In this document: piece after piece, positions 9,091-17,502 of the stretch
Layout of the letters: each line of letters opens with the position of its first letter
Numbering within the stretch: position 1 is the first letter of the stretch
DNA from: Cupriavidus oxalaticus
GTDB taxonomy: Bacteria; Pseudomonadota; Gammaproteobacteria; Burkholderiales; Burkholderiaceae
DNA length: 64,000 nucleotides
Reading direction: 5' to 3'
NCBI RefSeq assembly: GCF_004768545.1
Contig: NZ_CP038636.1
Location: 744,001 to 808,000 of the forward strand
Made by a program: the position numbers and the translations under genes
Notes under the pieces: generated by a model
Told to the model about the DNA's origin: nothing
The model's input: only the letters and a program-made list of their open reading frames with translations
Database searches by the model: none

Positions 9091-10248
9091 TTAGATCCCG
9101 CGCTGAATCGCCTCGCGCAACGCCTCCCACGCCTGTCCAAAGGCCTCCGTGGCCGCGACATTGCTGAGCACGTATTCCTCATTGAGCCCGGAAGGTGTGC
9201 GCAGAGTGATCCGGGCATACTGCATGACTGGGATCTGGTAGTTGTCACGAAAGCGACGGTCCGGCGAGCCATCCTTATTGGTCTTGGCCCACGTGGTACC
9301 GATCTGCTGGGCATCCTTGGGGATGTTCTCCTCCTCCTGGAAGCCGATGCGGGTCACACGCAGCTCCAGCTCGCTGTACTCGATCAATGCATAGTTGGTG
9401 GCGGCAGCCAGATAGACCAAGAAGCCGGGGTAAAAATAGAGGTCCCCGCCGTTGGCATTCTGCAGGCAGGGCACGGATATCGGCGTGTCAATGATTTCGC
9501 ACTTGCCCAGTGCGAAGGACACCGGCTGGCGGTCCACGACGCGGCTGGCCGCAGTGCGCTCGGCCACCTGGTTGGCTGAGCGGGCGGATACGTAATCCCA
9601 GATGCGGTACGAACCGGCGCACATCTTGAAGGCGTCACAAAAGCGCGCGAACGCCTTTGCGACGCCGTCAGGCATCTCAATCTGGGTATGGAGCTTGGAC
9701 AGGTCCAGCTGTTGCTCCAGTTCCTGCCGCATGGCGGTGGAGGTTTCCGCGTCATCCCGGATTTGCGCAAAGCGGGCCTTAAGCACATGCCGGAAGAGCC
9801 AGCCCTTGGCCCAACGGTCATGCAGCGTGACCTTGAGTTGTTCTGCGTGCCGGGCACCTTCGAGGGCGCTTTCGATCGAGGCGTACTGGGTCTGGGCGTC
9901 GGCAAGGGATTGCTTGAATGCGGCCAATCCCGCGCTGGTCAGCACCGCTGAGCCGGCGCTGCGGATATCCGCCATCGCCGGTGTCGCGGAAACTGGGGCC
10001 TTGGGAAGCGCGGGCGGGGCCAGCACGGCCCCGTCGCGGTCTGGATCAACATCCCTTGCAGACGGAGCGCCGAGGGGCTGCCGATAGGACAGGCCGGTCC
10101 CAAACAAATTGGCGGTGACGGCGGCCCCACCTGGGCCGTGCGTCAGCCGCACCGGGCCGACCCCTACGGACGTACTGAGCCCACTGGGCGAAATCGTTAG
10201 ACGAACTCCCGGAATCGGGCTGAAGCTCTTGCGGAATCGCCATCCCAT
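9091..10248 (-). CDS. DUF4236 domain-containing protein
   Basis: A 385-residue protein starts at ATG 10248 behind an AAGAGGT ribosome-binding site. Residues 1-60 match the DUF4236 pattern well: MGWRFRKSF, then IPGVRLTIS, GLSTSVGVG and GTGLSYR, a short Gly-rich beta domain. A linker (~60-130) and a helical region with heptad-like spacing (~115-190) follow. The last ~150 residues form a mixed alpha/beta domain of unknown type with a hydrophobic run (LYFYPGFLVYLAAATNYALI) that might pack rather than span a membrane. DUF4236 occurs in many accessory proteins and its biochemical role is not established. The gene lies inside the segment bracketed by the two hns direct repeats. Confidence 0.8.
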   Translation of the reverse strand: MGWRFRKSFSPIPGVRLTISPSGLSTSVGVGPVRLTHGPGGAAVTANLFGTGLSYRQPLGAPSARDVDPDRDGAVLAPPALPKAPVSATPAMADIRSAGSAVLTSAGLAAFKQSLADAQTQYASIESALEGARHAEQLKVTLHDRWAKGWLFRHVLKARFAQIRDDAETSTAMRQELEQQLDLSKLHTQIEMPDGVAKAFARFCDAFKMCAGSYRIWDYVSARSANQVAERTAASRVVDRQPVSFALGKCEIIDTPISVPCLQNANGGDLYFYPGFLVYLAAATNYALIEYSELELRVTRIGFQEEENIPKDAQQIGTTWAKTNKDGSPDRRFRDNYQIPVMQYARITLRTPSGLNEEYVLSNVAATEAFGQAWEALREAIQRGI

Positions 10249-10725
10249 CTTGGACCTCTTGTGATTTTGCGCCGATTGTAGGGAGCGGATGGGCGCCTGT
10301 ACACCGCGCGGGAGAGGGGCTTAGGCCCCAGCGCCTTCTTGAGGGGTGGCCGGGATAAGGCCATATGTGAGGCTTCGCATATTTTGGAATCCGGGCTACC
10401 CCTCAACTTAGTGCAAAAACAGCACACAAAACGCACAACAGACCGCAAAAGAACCACTCAGAATCGACACAACACCCGCAGGGGTAGCGGGAGAGCAGGT
10501 TAGCGGTGGCTTCGTCTGCGCCCCGCATCTGCGACAGGATCATGTGCTCGAAGGGCTTGTTGTAGATGTGACGAAGTTTTCGTCGTGGATGTCGTAGATA
10601 GCAGCGGCGCGCCGCAGAACAACGACGGCATGACTTTTACCCCTAGCACTTGGGGCTAAACCATTTGGCTGATTCCCGCTGGCCGCCGTGCGGGAGAAGA
10701 ATTCAATTAGCGCGAGGAGGCTACC
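10249..10725. other. Intergenic stretch between divergent genes
   Basis: This 477-bp stretch separates the DUF4236 gene (minus) from the small secreted protein (plus) and should hold both promoters. I see no reliable -35/-10 pair and no gene. The GAGGAG at 10716-10721 is the ribosome-binding site of the next gene. Confidence 0.45.
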
Positions 10726-11133
10726 ATGCAACAAATACGTCTGGTTAAAATCGCAGTGCTTTGTGCCTCGATCGAATTCTGCGGGATTGCCCATGCGGAG
10801 TTATTCGAGAGGGACACATTCGAGAGTTGCATCCTAAAGACTATGCCCGGTGCCGCCAATGAGCTTTCGATCCAGCTTATTCTTGCCAAATGCGTTCAAA
10901 AGCCGCAGGCGAAGGCTGGCTCCGGTCGGGAGGGGCTCCTAGCAAAGTACTCGGACGGCTTCGAATGCTTTCACGATAAAGGGAAATCCGTAGGAACGCA
11001 GTTGGGGGCGAACTACGTGTTCGTCGCCTGCCAAACGCTATATTCCAAACCGGCTCCCTTTGATCCGAATAGTGCTGTGATTGATCAAAGCCGCGTCGTG
11101 CCGGATGCGAGTCCATCAGCCGCCCCGTTTTGA
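10726..11133 (+). CDS. Small secreted protein with three conserved-looking cysteines
   Basis: This 135-residue protein starts at ATG 10726 behind GAGGAG. A classical signal peptide occupies residues 1-24 (KIAVLCASIEFCGIAHA then E), with cleavage expected after AHA. The mature part has Cys in ESCILK, AKCVQK and ECFHDK plus VACQTLY near the end, so disulfides in the periplasm are likely. The C-terminal ~25 residues are Pro/Ser-rich. I do not recognise the family. It lies between DUF4236 and the RT inside the hns-bracketed segment; no functional link is visible. Confidence 0.7.
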   Translation: MQQIRLVKIAVLCASIEFCGIAHAELFERDTFESCILKTMPGAANELSIQLILAKCVQKPQAKAGSGREGLLAKYSDGFECFHDKGKSVGTQLGANYVFVACQTLYSKPAPFDPNSAVIDQSRVVPDASPSAAPF

Positions 11134-11731
11134 CCTCCCGCCCTGGACGGAGAGGACCGACAGCGGGCTTTGGCCGCATTCGAGTGGAGCACGTTTTTCG
11201 CCCTCCGGGTGGGGATTGCGGAATGGCTTAGTGTTCCGCGATTGGAAGGCCAAACGCAACCACTTCTATGGCCATCTTAAGCTGCCACAGGGATGCTCAG
11301 GCATTTCTGAAGTCTGTGATCAGCATCTGGATGAAAGCCTCGCCAGGCTCCGGGATGCTGTCGTGTGTGGAAAGCTCAAAATTGACGATGCAATCCACAT
11401 CGATCCGTTGGTGGCAAACGCTACGCCCGCGAATGTGGAGACATTGCGAGGCTACTGTGGTCAGCTGCCTGAGATCCTGATCGACAGCGCCACCCGCTTT
11501 AGTTGGCTCTTGCTGGGAAGAGAGCCGCATTCCCCGCAGCGAATTGCTATTGGTCTACGCAGCGATACTCGCGCGCGGCATATCGATGTCGGCTGCGGAT
11601 CTCGCCCCGAATGGTGCCGGAGTGAGACTCCTCGTTATTCGATGCCAGACAGCGAGCAGCTCGCCCCGATCAAGACGCTTACAAAACAGGTGCTAGAATT
11701 TTTTTGCGCAGCCAGCTATCAGGTAGTTTAA
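11081..11731 (+). CDS. Possible hypothetical protein, weakly supported
   Basis: The frame is open for 216 codons from a TTG at 11081 (first ATG at 11105). It overlaps the end of the secreted-protein gene in another frame and runs 39 bp into the 3' end of the RT on the other strand. There is no signal peptide, known motif or clear ribosome-binding site. Composition of the middle part (LKLPQGCSGISEVCDQHLDE, then LVANATPANVETLRGYCGQL) looks protein-like, so it may be a degenerate gene. It could equally be chance. Confidence 0.3.
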   Translation: MIKAASCRMRVHQPPRFDLPPWTERTDSGLWPHSSGARFSPSGWGLRNGLVFRDWKAKRNHFYGHLKLPQGCSGISEVCDQHLDESLARLRDAVVCGKLKIDDAIHIDPLVANATPANVETLRGYCGQLPEILIDSATRFSWLLLGREPHSPQRIAIGLRSDTRARHIDVGCGSRPEWCRSETPRYSMPDSEQLAPIKTLTKQVLEFFCAASYQVV

Positions 11732-13177
11732 AGGTGATCCCTTGGAGAAGTAGTCCAGCACATAATTGCGCTCCGCAGCTTTAAGCGATCTTGTGCCCAT
11801 AGCCGAAGCCCAAGATAACCAATCGGACTGTCCTGTTTTGAGGAATTCGCTTCTAATTTCCTTGAATCCGAATCCTTGCTCTGGAATTTCAAGTACTTTT
11901 GCACGAGCTATCCTAGAATCCTGGGTTCGCTCGTATATTTTCATCAGTAAATCGCCGTAACAACCATTTCCCATGAGATTATCTTCGACGATGCAGGCCA
12001 ACCAAAACAATTGATATTCCAGAAAGAAAGACTCATCTTCCACATATTTCAGAAGCACAGTCGCAAGATCTGCCTTTTCCGATACGGTCGAAGCGACAGA
12101 ATGAATATGTTTAATAAGATTTGGAAATCTTCGCAGGAGCGCAGGCAAAAGCTCAAGTATGCTATCACTATGAGATCGAAGAAAAAATAGAATCTGCTCT
12201 GCATCAGATTCCTCGAGAGCCTCATCCTTCAGGAGGTTCAACAACGAATTTATTTGGTCGGCCGATAGATTGTTTACGACCTCCCCTTCAACCTCGATCA
12301 AATCAACACCTGAAGCGTGGTGATGCTCTTGAATTACTGGAACAATTTCAATCAAAGATTTCTGTAGATCTGAAAGGGTATCAGCGACGTCCCCCATGTT
12401 CCTGTTTCGAACCGTCTTGCTTGGATTTACATTTAAACCGAACTGCCCTAGCAATTGCTGAATTTTCAAAAAGTCTTGGCGCAGAATATCTGGATCATCA
12501 CCGAAAAGTGTAAAGTCGTCCATAAATCTTACTATGGCTGACGATTTGAATTGCGCAGATAAATCTACGAGCTTCAGAAACTCGTTGCCAATCATTTTGC
12601 TCGGATATATTCCATGGGGAAGGAAATCCACGCTTCGCCCCGCGTTGATTTCCCTTAAAAACTTTCCGAGCGCACCACTATCTAGCTCCGAAACTGTCGG
12701 CTTGTCTGCGAACCAGTGGGCGATATCATGATGATATAGCGAGTTAAAATATGATGCTACATCGAACTGGAGATTGTGCTTGAACTTAGCGCCGTTCTCA
12801 ATCAAGCAATGCTTGTATTCTTGATATGCAGAGTGCACCGAAATGTGCGAGCCATTCTTAAATCTGTAACCGAAGCTTCTTCTCGTTGCACTCACTTCTG
12901 GGCGAAATATTGCTCTATTTCTATATGCAATATCGTATATAAAATACTCGGCTACGGGATCGAGTTTTACTGTACGTCGCAAATGCCCTTTTGGCTTCGT
13001 TGCGTACACACGTTGCTGAGACAAAAAGTTATCGGAGGCGTGCGTCTCGCTCAAAATCTTTTGATAAATATATTCCGACACCTCATTCTCGTGCATTTCA
13101 GCGACAAGCAGATTGGTTTTCATCGGAAACAATGTTCCTGTGAAATCGGCCTTCATAAAATCAAAGGTGGCAGACAT
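11693..13177 (-). CDS. Defence-type (UG/Abi-like) reverse transcriptase with long C-terminal helical domain
   Basis: The 494-residue product carries ordered RT motifs: FDVASYFNSLYHHD (motif A, Asp near 139), LPHGIYPSKMIGNEF (motif B, ~186-200), FMDDFTLF (the catalytic YxDD box, ~218-225) and LNVNPSKT (~248-255). The N-terminal RHLRRTVKLDP-like stretch fits the RT fingers. The last ~240 residues are helical, as in Abi and 'unknown group' RTs, several of which are proven anti-phage proteins. No maturase, X-domain or endonuclease part is present, and no group II intron RNA. Local GC is clearly lower than in the flanks, suggesting transfer. The start is uncertain: TTG 13189, ATG 13177 or ATG 13123, the last having AGGA 12 nt upstream. 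A 12-nt palindrome (CTTGGCGCCAAG, 13238-13249) lies in the leader. Confidence 0.85.
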   Translation of the reverse strand: MSATFDFMKADFTGTLFPMKTNLLVAEMHENEVSEYIYQKILSETHASDNFLSQQRVYATKPKGHLRRTVKLDPVAEYFIYDIAYRNRAIFRPEVSATRRSFGYRFKNGSHISVHSAYQEYKHCLIENGAKFKHNLQFDVASYFNSLYHHDIAHWFADKPTVSELDSGALGKFLREINAGRSVDFLPHGIYPSKMIGNEFLKLVDLSAQFKSSAIVRFMDDFTLFGDDPDILRQDFLKIQQLLGQFGLNVNPSKTVRNRNMGDVADTLSDLQKSLIEIVPVIQEHHHASGVDLIEVEGEVVNNLSADQINSLLNLLKDEALEESDAEQILFFLRSHSDSILELLPALLRRFPNLIKHIHSVASTVSEKADLATVLLKYVEDESFFLEYQLFWLACIVEDNLMGNGCYGDLLMKIYERTQDSRIARAKVLEIPEQGFGFKEIRSEFLKTGQSDWLSWASAMGTRSLKAAERNYVLDYFSKGSPLNYLIAGCAKKF

Positions 13178-13320
13178 AAAATTATGCAATTTTGTTATTT
13201 ACGAGCGGAATTCCGACGCGCACTGGGCTCCAACATCTTGGCGCCAAGACCTTTCATATTGTCGCACGCCCGGGACGATCGCATCGCCAGTAATATCCTC
13301 CCCCGTGAAAGAAACGGTCT

Positions 13321-13590
13321 TTAGTTCGACCCTACCCGGTAAAACTCCTTACTCTGCCCCGCATTGACCGCCCGCTGCAGCCAGTCCGGCATGTTGCCCT
13401 GCCCGTCCCAGCTCTGCCCCGCGGCGTTGCGGTAGCAGACTACTGGCGGTGCCTCGGGTGCGGGTGGCGGCGGAGGAGGCGGCGGATCGAAGCACCCCGC
13501 CGCTGCCAGTTCCTCCATGGTCAGCCCGTAGTCGGCCATCTCCGCCTGGATCCAGCGGATCGCCGCCGCCCGCTCATTGATTTCTGTCAT
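13321..13590 (-). CDS. Short H-NS-like nucleoid protein (copy B, intact)
   Basis: This 89-residue protein starts at ATG 13590. Residues 1-30 form a short helix (RAAAIRWIQAEMADYGLTME), typical of H-NS proteins in this group. A Pro-rich linker with eight prolines in a row follows. The C-terminal DNA-binding box is YRNAAGQSWDGQGNMPDWL, matching the H-NS W-x-G-x-G-x-x-P-x-W pattern. H-NS proteins bind curved AT-rich DNA and silence acquired genes. The gene stands 143 bp upstream of the lower-GC RT, a natural target, though that regulation is inference. Its start overlaps the stop of a kfrA relic by 17 nt. Confidence 0.8.
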   Translation of the reverse strand: MTEINERAAAIRWIQAEMADYGLTMEELAAAGCFDPPPPPPPPAPEAPPVVCYRNAAGQSWDGQGNMPDWLQRAVNAGQSKEFYRVGSN

Positions 13591-13740
13591 CGGTGCTGTC
13601 GTTGCTGTCGTCACTGCTGTCGCCGCCGTTTTCCGGGTTGGAGGCGGTCGTCGGCGCGCCCTCGCCTGGTGCCGCCGCCCAGCACCCTCTCGCTCGGGTG
13701 GCCCCATCTTCGTCCTGATTGCCAGGCAGCGCCGCCGCCC
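13574..13740 (-). pseudogene. Degraded kfrA 3' end (copy B)
   Basis: Just upstream of hns copy B the minus strand encodes, in two frames, KMGPPEREGAGRR and then PGEGAPTTASNPENGGDS with an Asp/Ser tail ending TGA at 13574. The intact KfrA has RMGPPERRGENGG and ALNPEDGSDND at the same relative places. The frame change shows decay. Only the last ~50 codons survive. Confidence 0.6.
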
Positions 13741-13856
13741 TGCTCGTTGCACAGCTCTTCCCCTCGGGCTTCCTACGCAATGGCCGCCGAACTTCCGGCC
13801 TGGCGAGTTTGCTAGTAAGAAGGGGAGCGGACCGGCCGCGCCCGCCAACCTGTCGT

Positions 13857-15125
13857 TCAGTACAAGAGATCGATGAGGAAACGCTCGGGCTTCTTGCCAA
13901 TCCACGCGGGTGCCCGACCGCGCCCCGACCAGGTCTGGCCCGTCTTGGGGTTGCGGTACCTCGGAGGCGGCGCGGCCTTCGTCTTGGTCGGAACAGCGCG
14001 GGCAGCGGGCTCAACACTGGGCTGGCCCGCAATGTCCGCAATGCTGAGGTCGTACTCCTGCATCCACTGCCGAATCTCCTCCACGACCTTTGGCACTTCC
14101 GTGACTCGCAACTGCTCAAGTTGCGCATTGACAGATGCCAGTTGGGCGAGCAGTGAGGATTGGGACGGGCTTTGGGTTGCGGTAGGCGCTTTTTGCTCCT
14201 GTCGCGGCTTCCGGGTTTGCGTTTTCTGAGTCGGCGCTTCCGGGGCAGCCTCCACTCCAGGCAGTGTTATCTGCTTCGGCCCGCGCTTCCGGGTTGGGGT
14301 CTCTTGAGTCGTGACTTCCGCAGCGGCAACTTCAGCCAGGATTTTCGGCTTCCGACCGCGCTTTGGGGTCCGCGTCTCTTCCGGCGCAGCTTCCGCAGCG
14401 GCAGTTTCGGTGAGCGCTTTCGGCTTTCGACCGCGCTTCGGGGCCCGCGTCTCTTCAGGCGCAGCTTCCGGAGTGGCAGTTTCGGTGAGCGCTTTCGGCT
14501 TCCGACCGCGCTGCGGAGCCGGCGTCTCTTCGGGCGCTGCTTCCGGAGCGTCCGTTTCGGCGAGCGCTTTCGGCTTCCGACCTTGCTTCGGGGCCCGCGT
14601 CTCTCCTGGCGTAGCTTCCGCAGCTGGGGCGTAACGCGGTACTACCGGGGCGGCCGTTTCGGTCAGTTCGTCCTGGGCGGCAGCTGCCATCGGTTCGTCC
14701 GTGGCCAGGACTTCAACTGCAGCTTCGGCCAAGGCTTCAGTGGTCGCTTCCGAGGGCATGGCTTCCATGGGCGCTTCCGGCGCGTCAGATTCAGTCAACG
14801 CTTCCGCGGCGGCGGCTTCCATCGATGCTTCCGGTGCCACGTCTTCCGTTGAAGCGTTTTCCGGGGCTGTGTAAGGCCGCCGGCGCCGGTATGACACGGT
14901 CGCCGTCGGGCCGCTGACCCGGCTTGTGGACCAGAAGTCCATGCGTCGGGCCTGAGTGTCATTGCTGCCACGACCGACGCCTGCACCACTGGCTTCACCA
15001 CTGACGGGATCCGCGTCGCGCATCGCCTCAGCGATGGGAAGCTCCATCTGACCAAGTCCGTCCGTCGCATTGCTCGCGACAACGGGTTCAACCTCTTGCT
15101 TTGGGGCCAATTCGTTCTCCTTCAT
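13857..15125 (-). CDS. H-NS family protein with AT-hook-like repeats
   Basis: A 422-residue, Ala/Glu/Pro-rich protein. The first ~200 residues are low-complexity and acidic. Residues ~205-310 hold five spaced RGRKPK-type boxes (QGRKPK, QRGRKPK, KRGRKPK twice, KRGPKQ), each within a ~25-residue repeat; RGRP/RGRKPK boxes bind the minor groove of AT-rich DNA in AT-hook proteins. A helical segment follows (LLAQLASVNAQLEQL). The C-terminus is a standard H-NS DNA-binding domain (RYRNPKTGQTWSGRGRAPAW). Typical H-NS is ~100-140 residues, so this one is three times longer. GTG 15134 is an alternative start. It probably acts as a xenogeneic silencer or local chromatin protein. Confidence 0.8.
   Translation of the reverse strand: MKENELAPKQEVEPVVASNATDGLGQMELPIAEAMRDADPVSGEASGAGVGRGSNDTQARRMDFWSTSRVSGPTATVSYRRRRPYTAPENASTEDVAPEASMEAAAAEALTESDAPEAPMEAMPSEATTEALAEAAVEVLATDEPMAAAAQDELTETAAPVVPRYAPAAEATPGETRAPKQGRKPKALAETDAPEAAPEETPAPQRGRKPKALTETATPEAAPEETRAPKRGRKPKALTETAAAEAAPEETRTPKRGRKPKILAEVAAAEVTTQETPTRKRGPKQITLPGVEAAPEAPTQKTQTRKPRQEQKAPTATQSPSQSSLLAQLASVNAQLEQLRVTEVPKVVEEIRQWMQEYDLSIADIAGQPSVEPAARAVPTKTKAAPPPRYRNPKTGQTWSGRGRAPAWIGKKPERFLIDLLY
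14339..14625. repeat. Four 75-bp tandem coding repeats
   Basis: Units begin at 14339, 14414, 14489 and 14564 (last incomplete), each encoding one RGRKPK box plus ~19 Ala/Glu/Pro residues of the H-NS protein. Spacing is exactly 75 bp, so copy-number change would keep the frame. Confidence 0.8.
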
Positions 15126-15238
15126 CGAAGTCACTGCAGGTGCAGACGCTTCCTTATCCCATGGACGATGGGACCTTCTCTTGCGTGTCGTTCGCTTCTC
15201 GCCTGCGCCAAGCCTTCCTTACGAATTCTCGCGCCCAA

Positions 15239-16571
<1,333 letters not shown>

Positions 16572-16642
16572 GGGGCGAAAAACGGAAAAGTGATGATAAA
16601 TATTACACCATAATACGTAACAAAACCAATTTTCTTGGCAAT

Positions 16643-16677
16643 ACTTTAGACATAACTGCGCTTATGTCGAGTAAAGT
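16643..16677. promoter_or_regulatory. Inverted repeat upstream of kfrA, candidate KfrA operator
   Basis: Nested arms ACTTTA and GACATAA are mirrored by TTATGTC and TAAAGT around CTGCGC, giving 13 paired positions with a short asymmetric insert. It lies ~72-106 bp upstream of the kfrA ATG in an AT-rich stretch. Autorepression is known for KfrA; binding here is inferred. Confidence 0.5.
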
Positions 16678-16692
16678 GGCCGCAGCCTAATC

Positions 16693-16716
16693 ATGGATTG
16701 ACCCTTGCCAATCCAT
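16693..16716. promoter_or_regulatory. Inverted repeat upstream of the antitoxin gene
   Basis: Perfect 8-bp arms ATGGATTG and CAATCCAT are separated by 8 bp, 42 bp before the antitoxin ATG. Phd/YefM antitoxins repress their own operons at such sites. Confidence 0.45.
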
Positions 16717-16757
16717 CTTGACTAAGCTAGACTAAGTTCATTGTTGGGAGGAAGACC

Positions 16758-16994
16758 ATGCAGACGGTGAACATTCATGAAGCCAAAACGCACCTTTCTC
16801 GGCTCATCGAAGAGGTGGCGGCAGGCGACGAGGTCGTGATTGCGAAGGCGGGCAAGCCGGTGGTCCGGATCGTGCCGTTCGTCAAGCCAAAGCCCCCACG
16901 GCGCCTTGGCGGGCTGCAGGGCAAAATCCGCACGACAGACGACTTCGATGCCCCGCTTCCCGATGACTTGCTGGCAGCCTTCGAAGGACGGTAA
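16758..16994 (+). CDS. Type II antitoxin, Phd/YefM family
   Basis: A 78-residue protein from ATG 16758 behind a strong GGGAGGAAG ribosome-binding site. The N-terminus (NIHEAKTHLSRLIEEVAAGD, then VVIAKAGKPVVRIVP) is the Phd/YefM DNA-binding fold. The C-terminal ~30 residues should wrap around the toxin. It neutralises the PIN-domain ribonuclease encoded next, with which it overlaps by 1 nt, and probably represses the operon through the inverted repeat at 16693-16716. This pair may stabilise the island against loss. Confidence 0.92.
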   Translation: MQTVNIHEAKTHLSRLIEEVAAGDEVVIAKAGKPVVRIVPFVKPKPPRRLGGLQGKIRTTDDFDAPLPDDLLAAFEGR

Positions 16995-17371
16995 TGCGCA
17001 TCCTGCTCGATACCCATGTTTTCCTCTGGGCCGTCACGCATGACCCGAAGTTGAGCCAGACCGCGGAGCGGCTGATCCTGGATGCCGAGGAGGTCTTCAT
17101 CAGTGCAGCCAGCATCTGGGAGATCTCCATCAAGGCGGGCCTCGACAAGATCGAAGTCGATGTCGACGAACTCATCGCCGAAATAACCGCCGCAGGCTTT
17201 CGCGAGCTTCCTGTGACGAACACGCATGCCGCCGCAGTGCGTCATCTGCCAAACCACCATCGGGATCCGTTTGATCGGCTGCTGATCGCCCAGGCGATCA
17301 GCGAACCATTGCGACTGCTATCGGCAGACGAACACGTCAGGAAGTATTCTGACCTTGTCATTCGGGTTTAG
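16994..17371 (+). CDS. Type II toxin, PIN-domain ribonuclease (VapC-like)
   Basis: A 125-residue protein whose ATG overlaps the antitoxin stop by one base. PIN-domain acidic residues are all in place: LLDTHVFLW (Asp 5), SIWEISIK (Glu ~40), DPFDRLLIAQA (Asp ~93) and SADEHVRKY (Asp ~112). These coordinate metal for single-strand RNA cleavage. VapC toxins commonly cut initiator tRNA or rRNA, but the target here is unknown. The full family length suggests it is functional. A perfect 8-bp hairpin lies 19 bp after the stop. Confidence 0.92.
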   Translation: MRILLDTHVFLWAVTHDPKLSQTAERLILDAEEVFISAASIWEISIKAGLDKIEVDVDELIAEITAAGFRELPVTNTHAAAVRHLPNHHRDPFDRLLIAQAISEPLRLLSADEHVRKYSDLVIRV

Positions 17372-17390
17372 GGTCAGTGACGGCATATAA

Positions 17391-17412
17391 GCGGACCGGT
17401 TTCCCGGTCCGC
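17391..17412. terminator. Strong hairpin after the toxin gene
   Basis: GCGGACCG and CGGTCCGC form a perfect 8-bp stem around a 6-nt loop, 19 bp beyond the toxin stop. No T-run follows, so intrinsic termination is uncertain. Confidence 0.45.
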
Positions 17413-17448
17413 TGCTCAGGCCGACTACGCCTGGCAGCCGAGGGCGGC

Positions 17449-17475
17449 CCGATTCGACTCCCCCCAGCTCCGCCG
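17449..17475. other. tmRNA/tRNA 3'-end-like sequence, possible attachment-site relic
   Basis: The segment contains GATTCGACTC and CCCCCAGCTCCGCC, close to the T-arm plus acceptor 3' end of proteobacterial tmRNA (which ends ...CCAGCTCCACCA). No complete tmRNA or tRNA can be folded upstream. It sits 28 bp before the recombinase start, the usual position of an att site relative to its integrase gene. Confidence 0.45.
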
Positions 17476-17502
17476 ATTCTTGAAAAAATACGGCGCCTAC
17501 TC

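Noticed and set aside
11693..13177. Group II intron-encoded reverse transcriptase
   Set aside because: No maturase/X or endonuclease domain is present and no intron domain V-like RNA was seen downstream; the C-terminal helical domain differs.
14160..14852. A 230-codon Arg/Phe/Gly-rich plus-strand frame
   Set aside because: It is the antisense image of the 75-bp repeats in the H-NS protein.
17391..17475. Possible complete tRNA or tmRNA gene
   Set aside because: Only a T-loop-like and acceptor-like 3' part is present. The T-stem does not pair well and no anticodon arm or 5' acceptor strand can be found.
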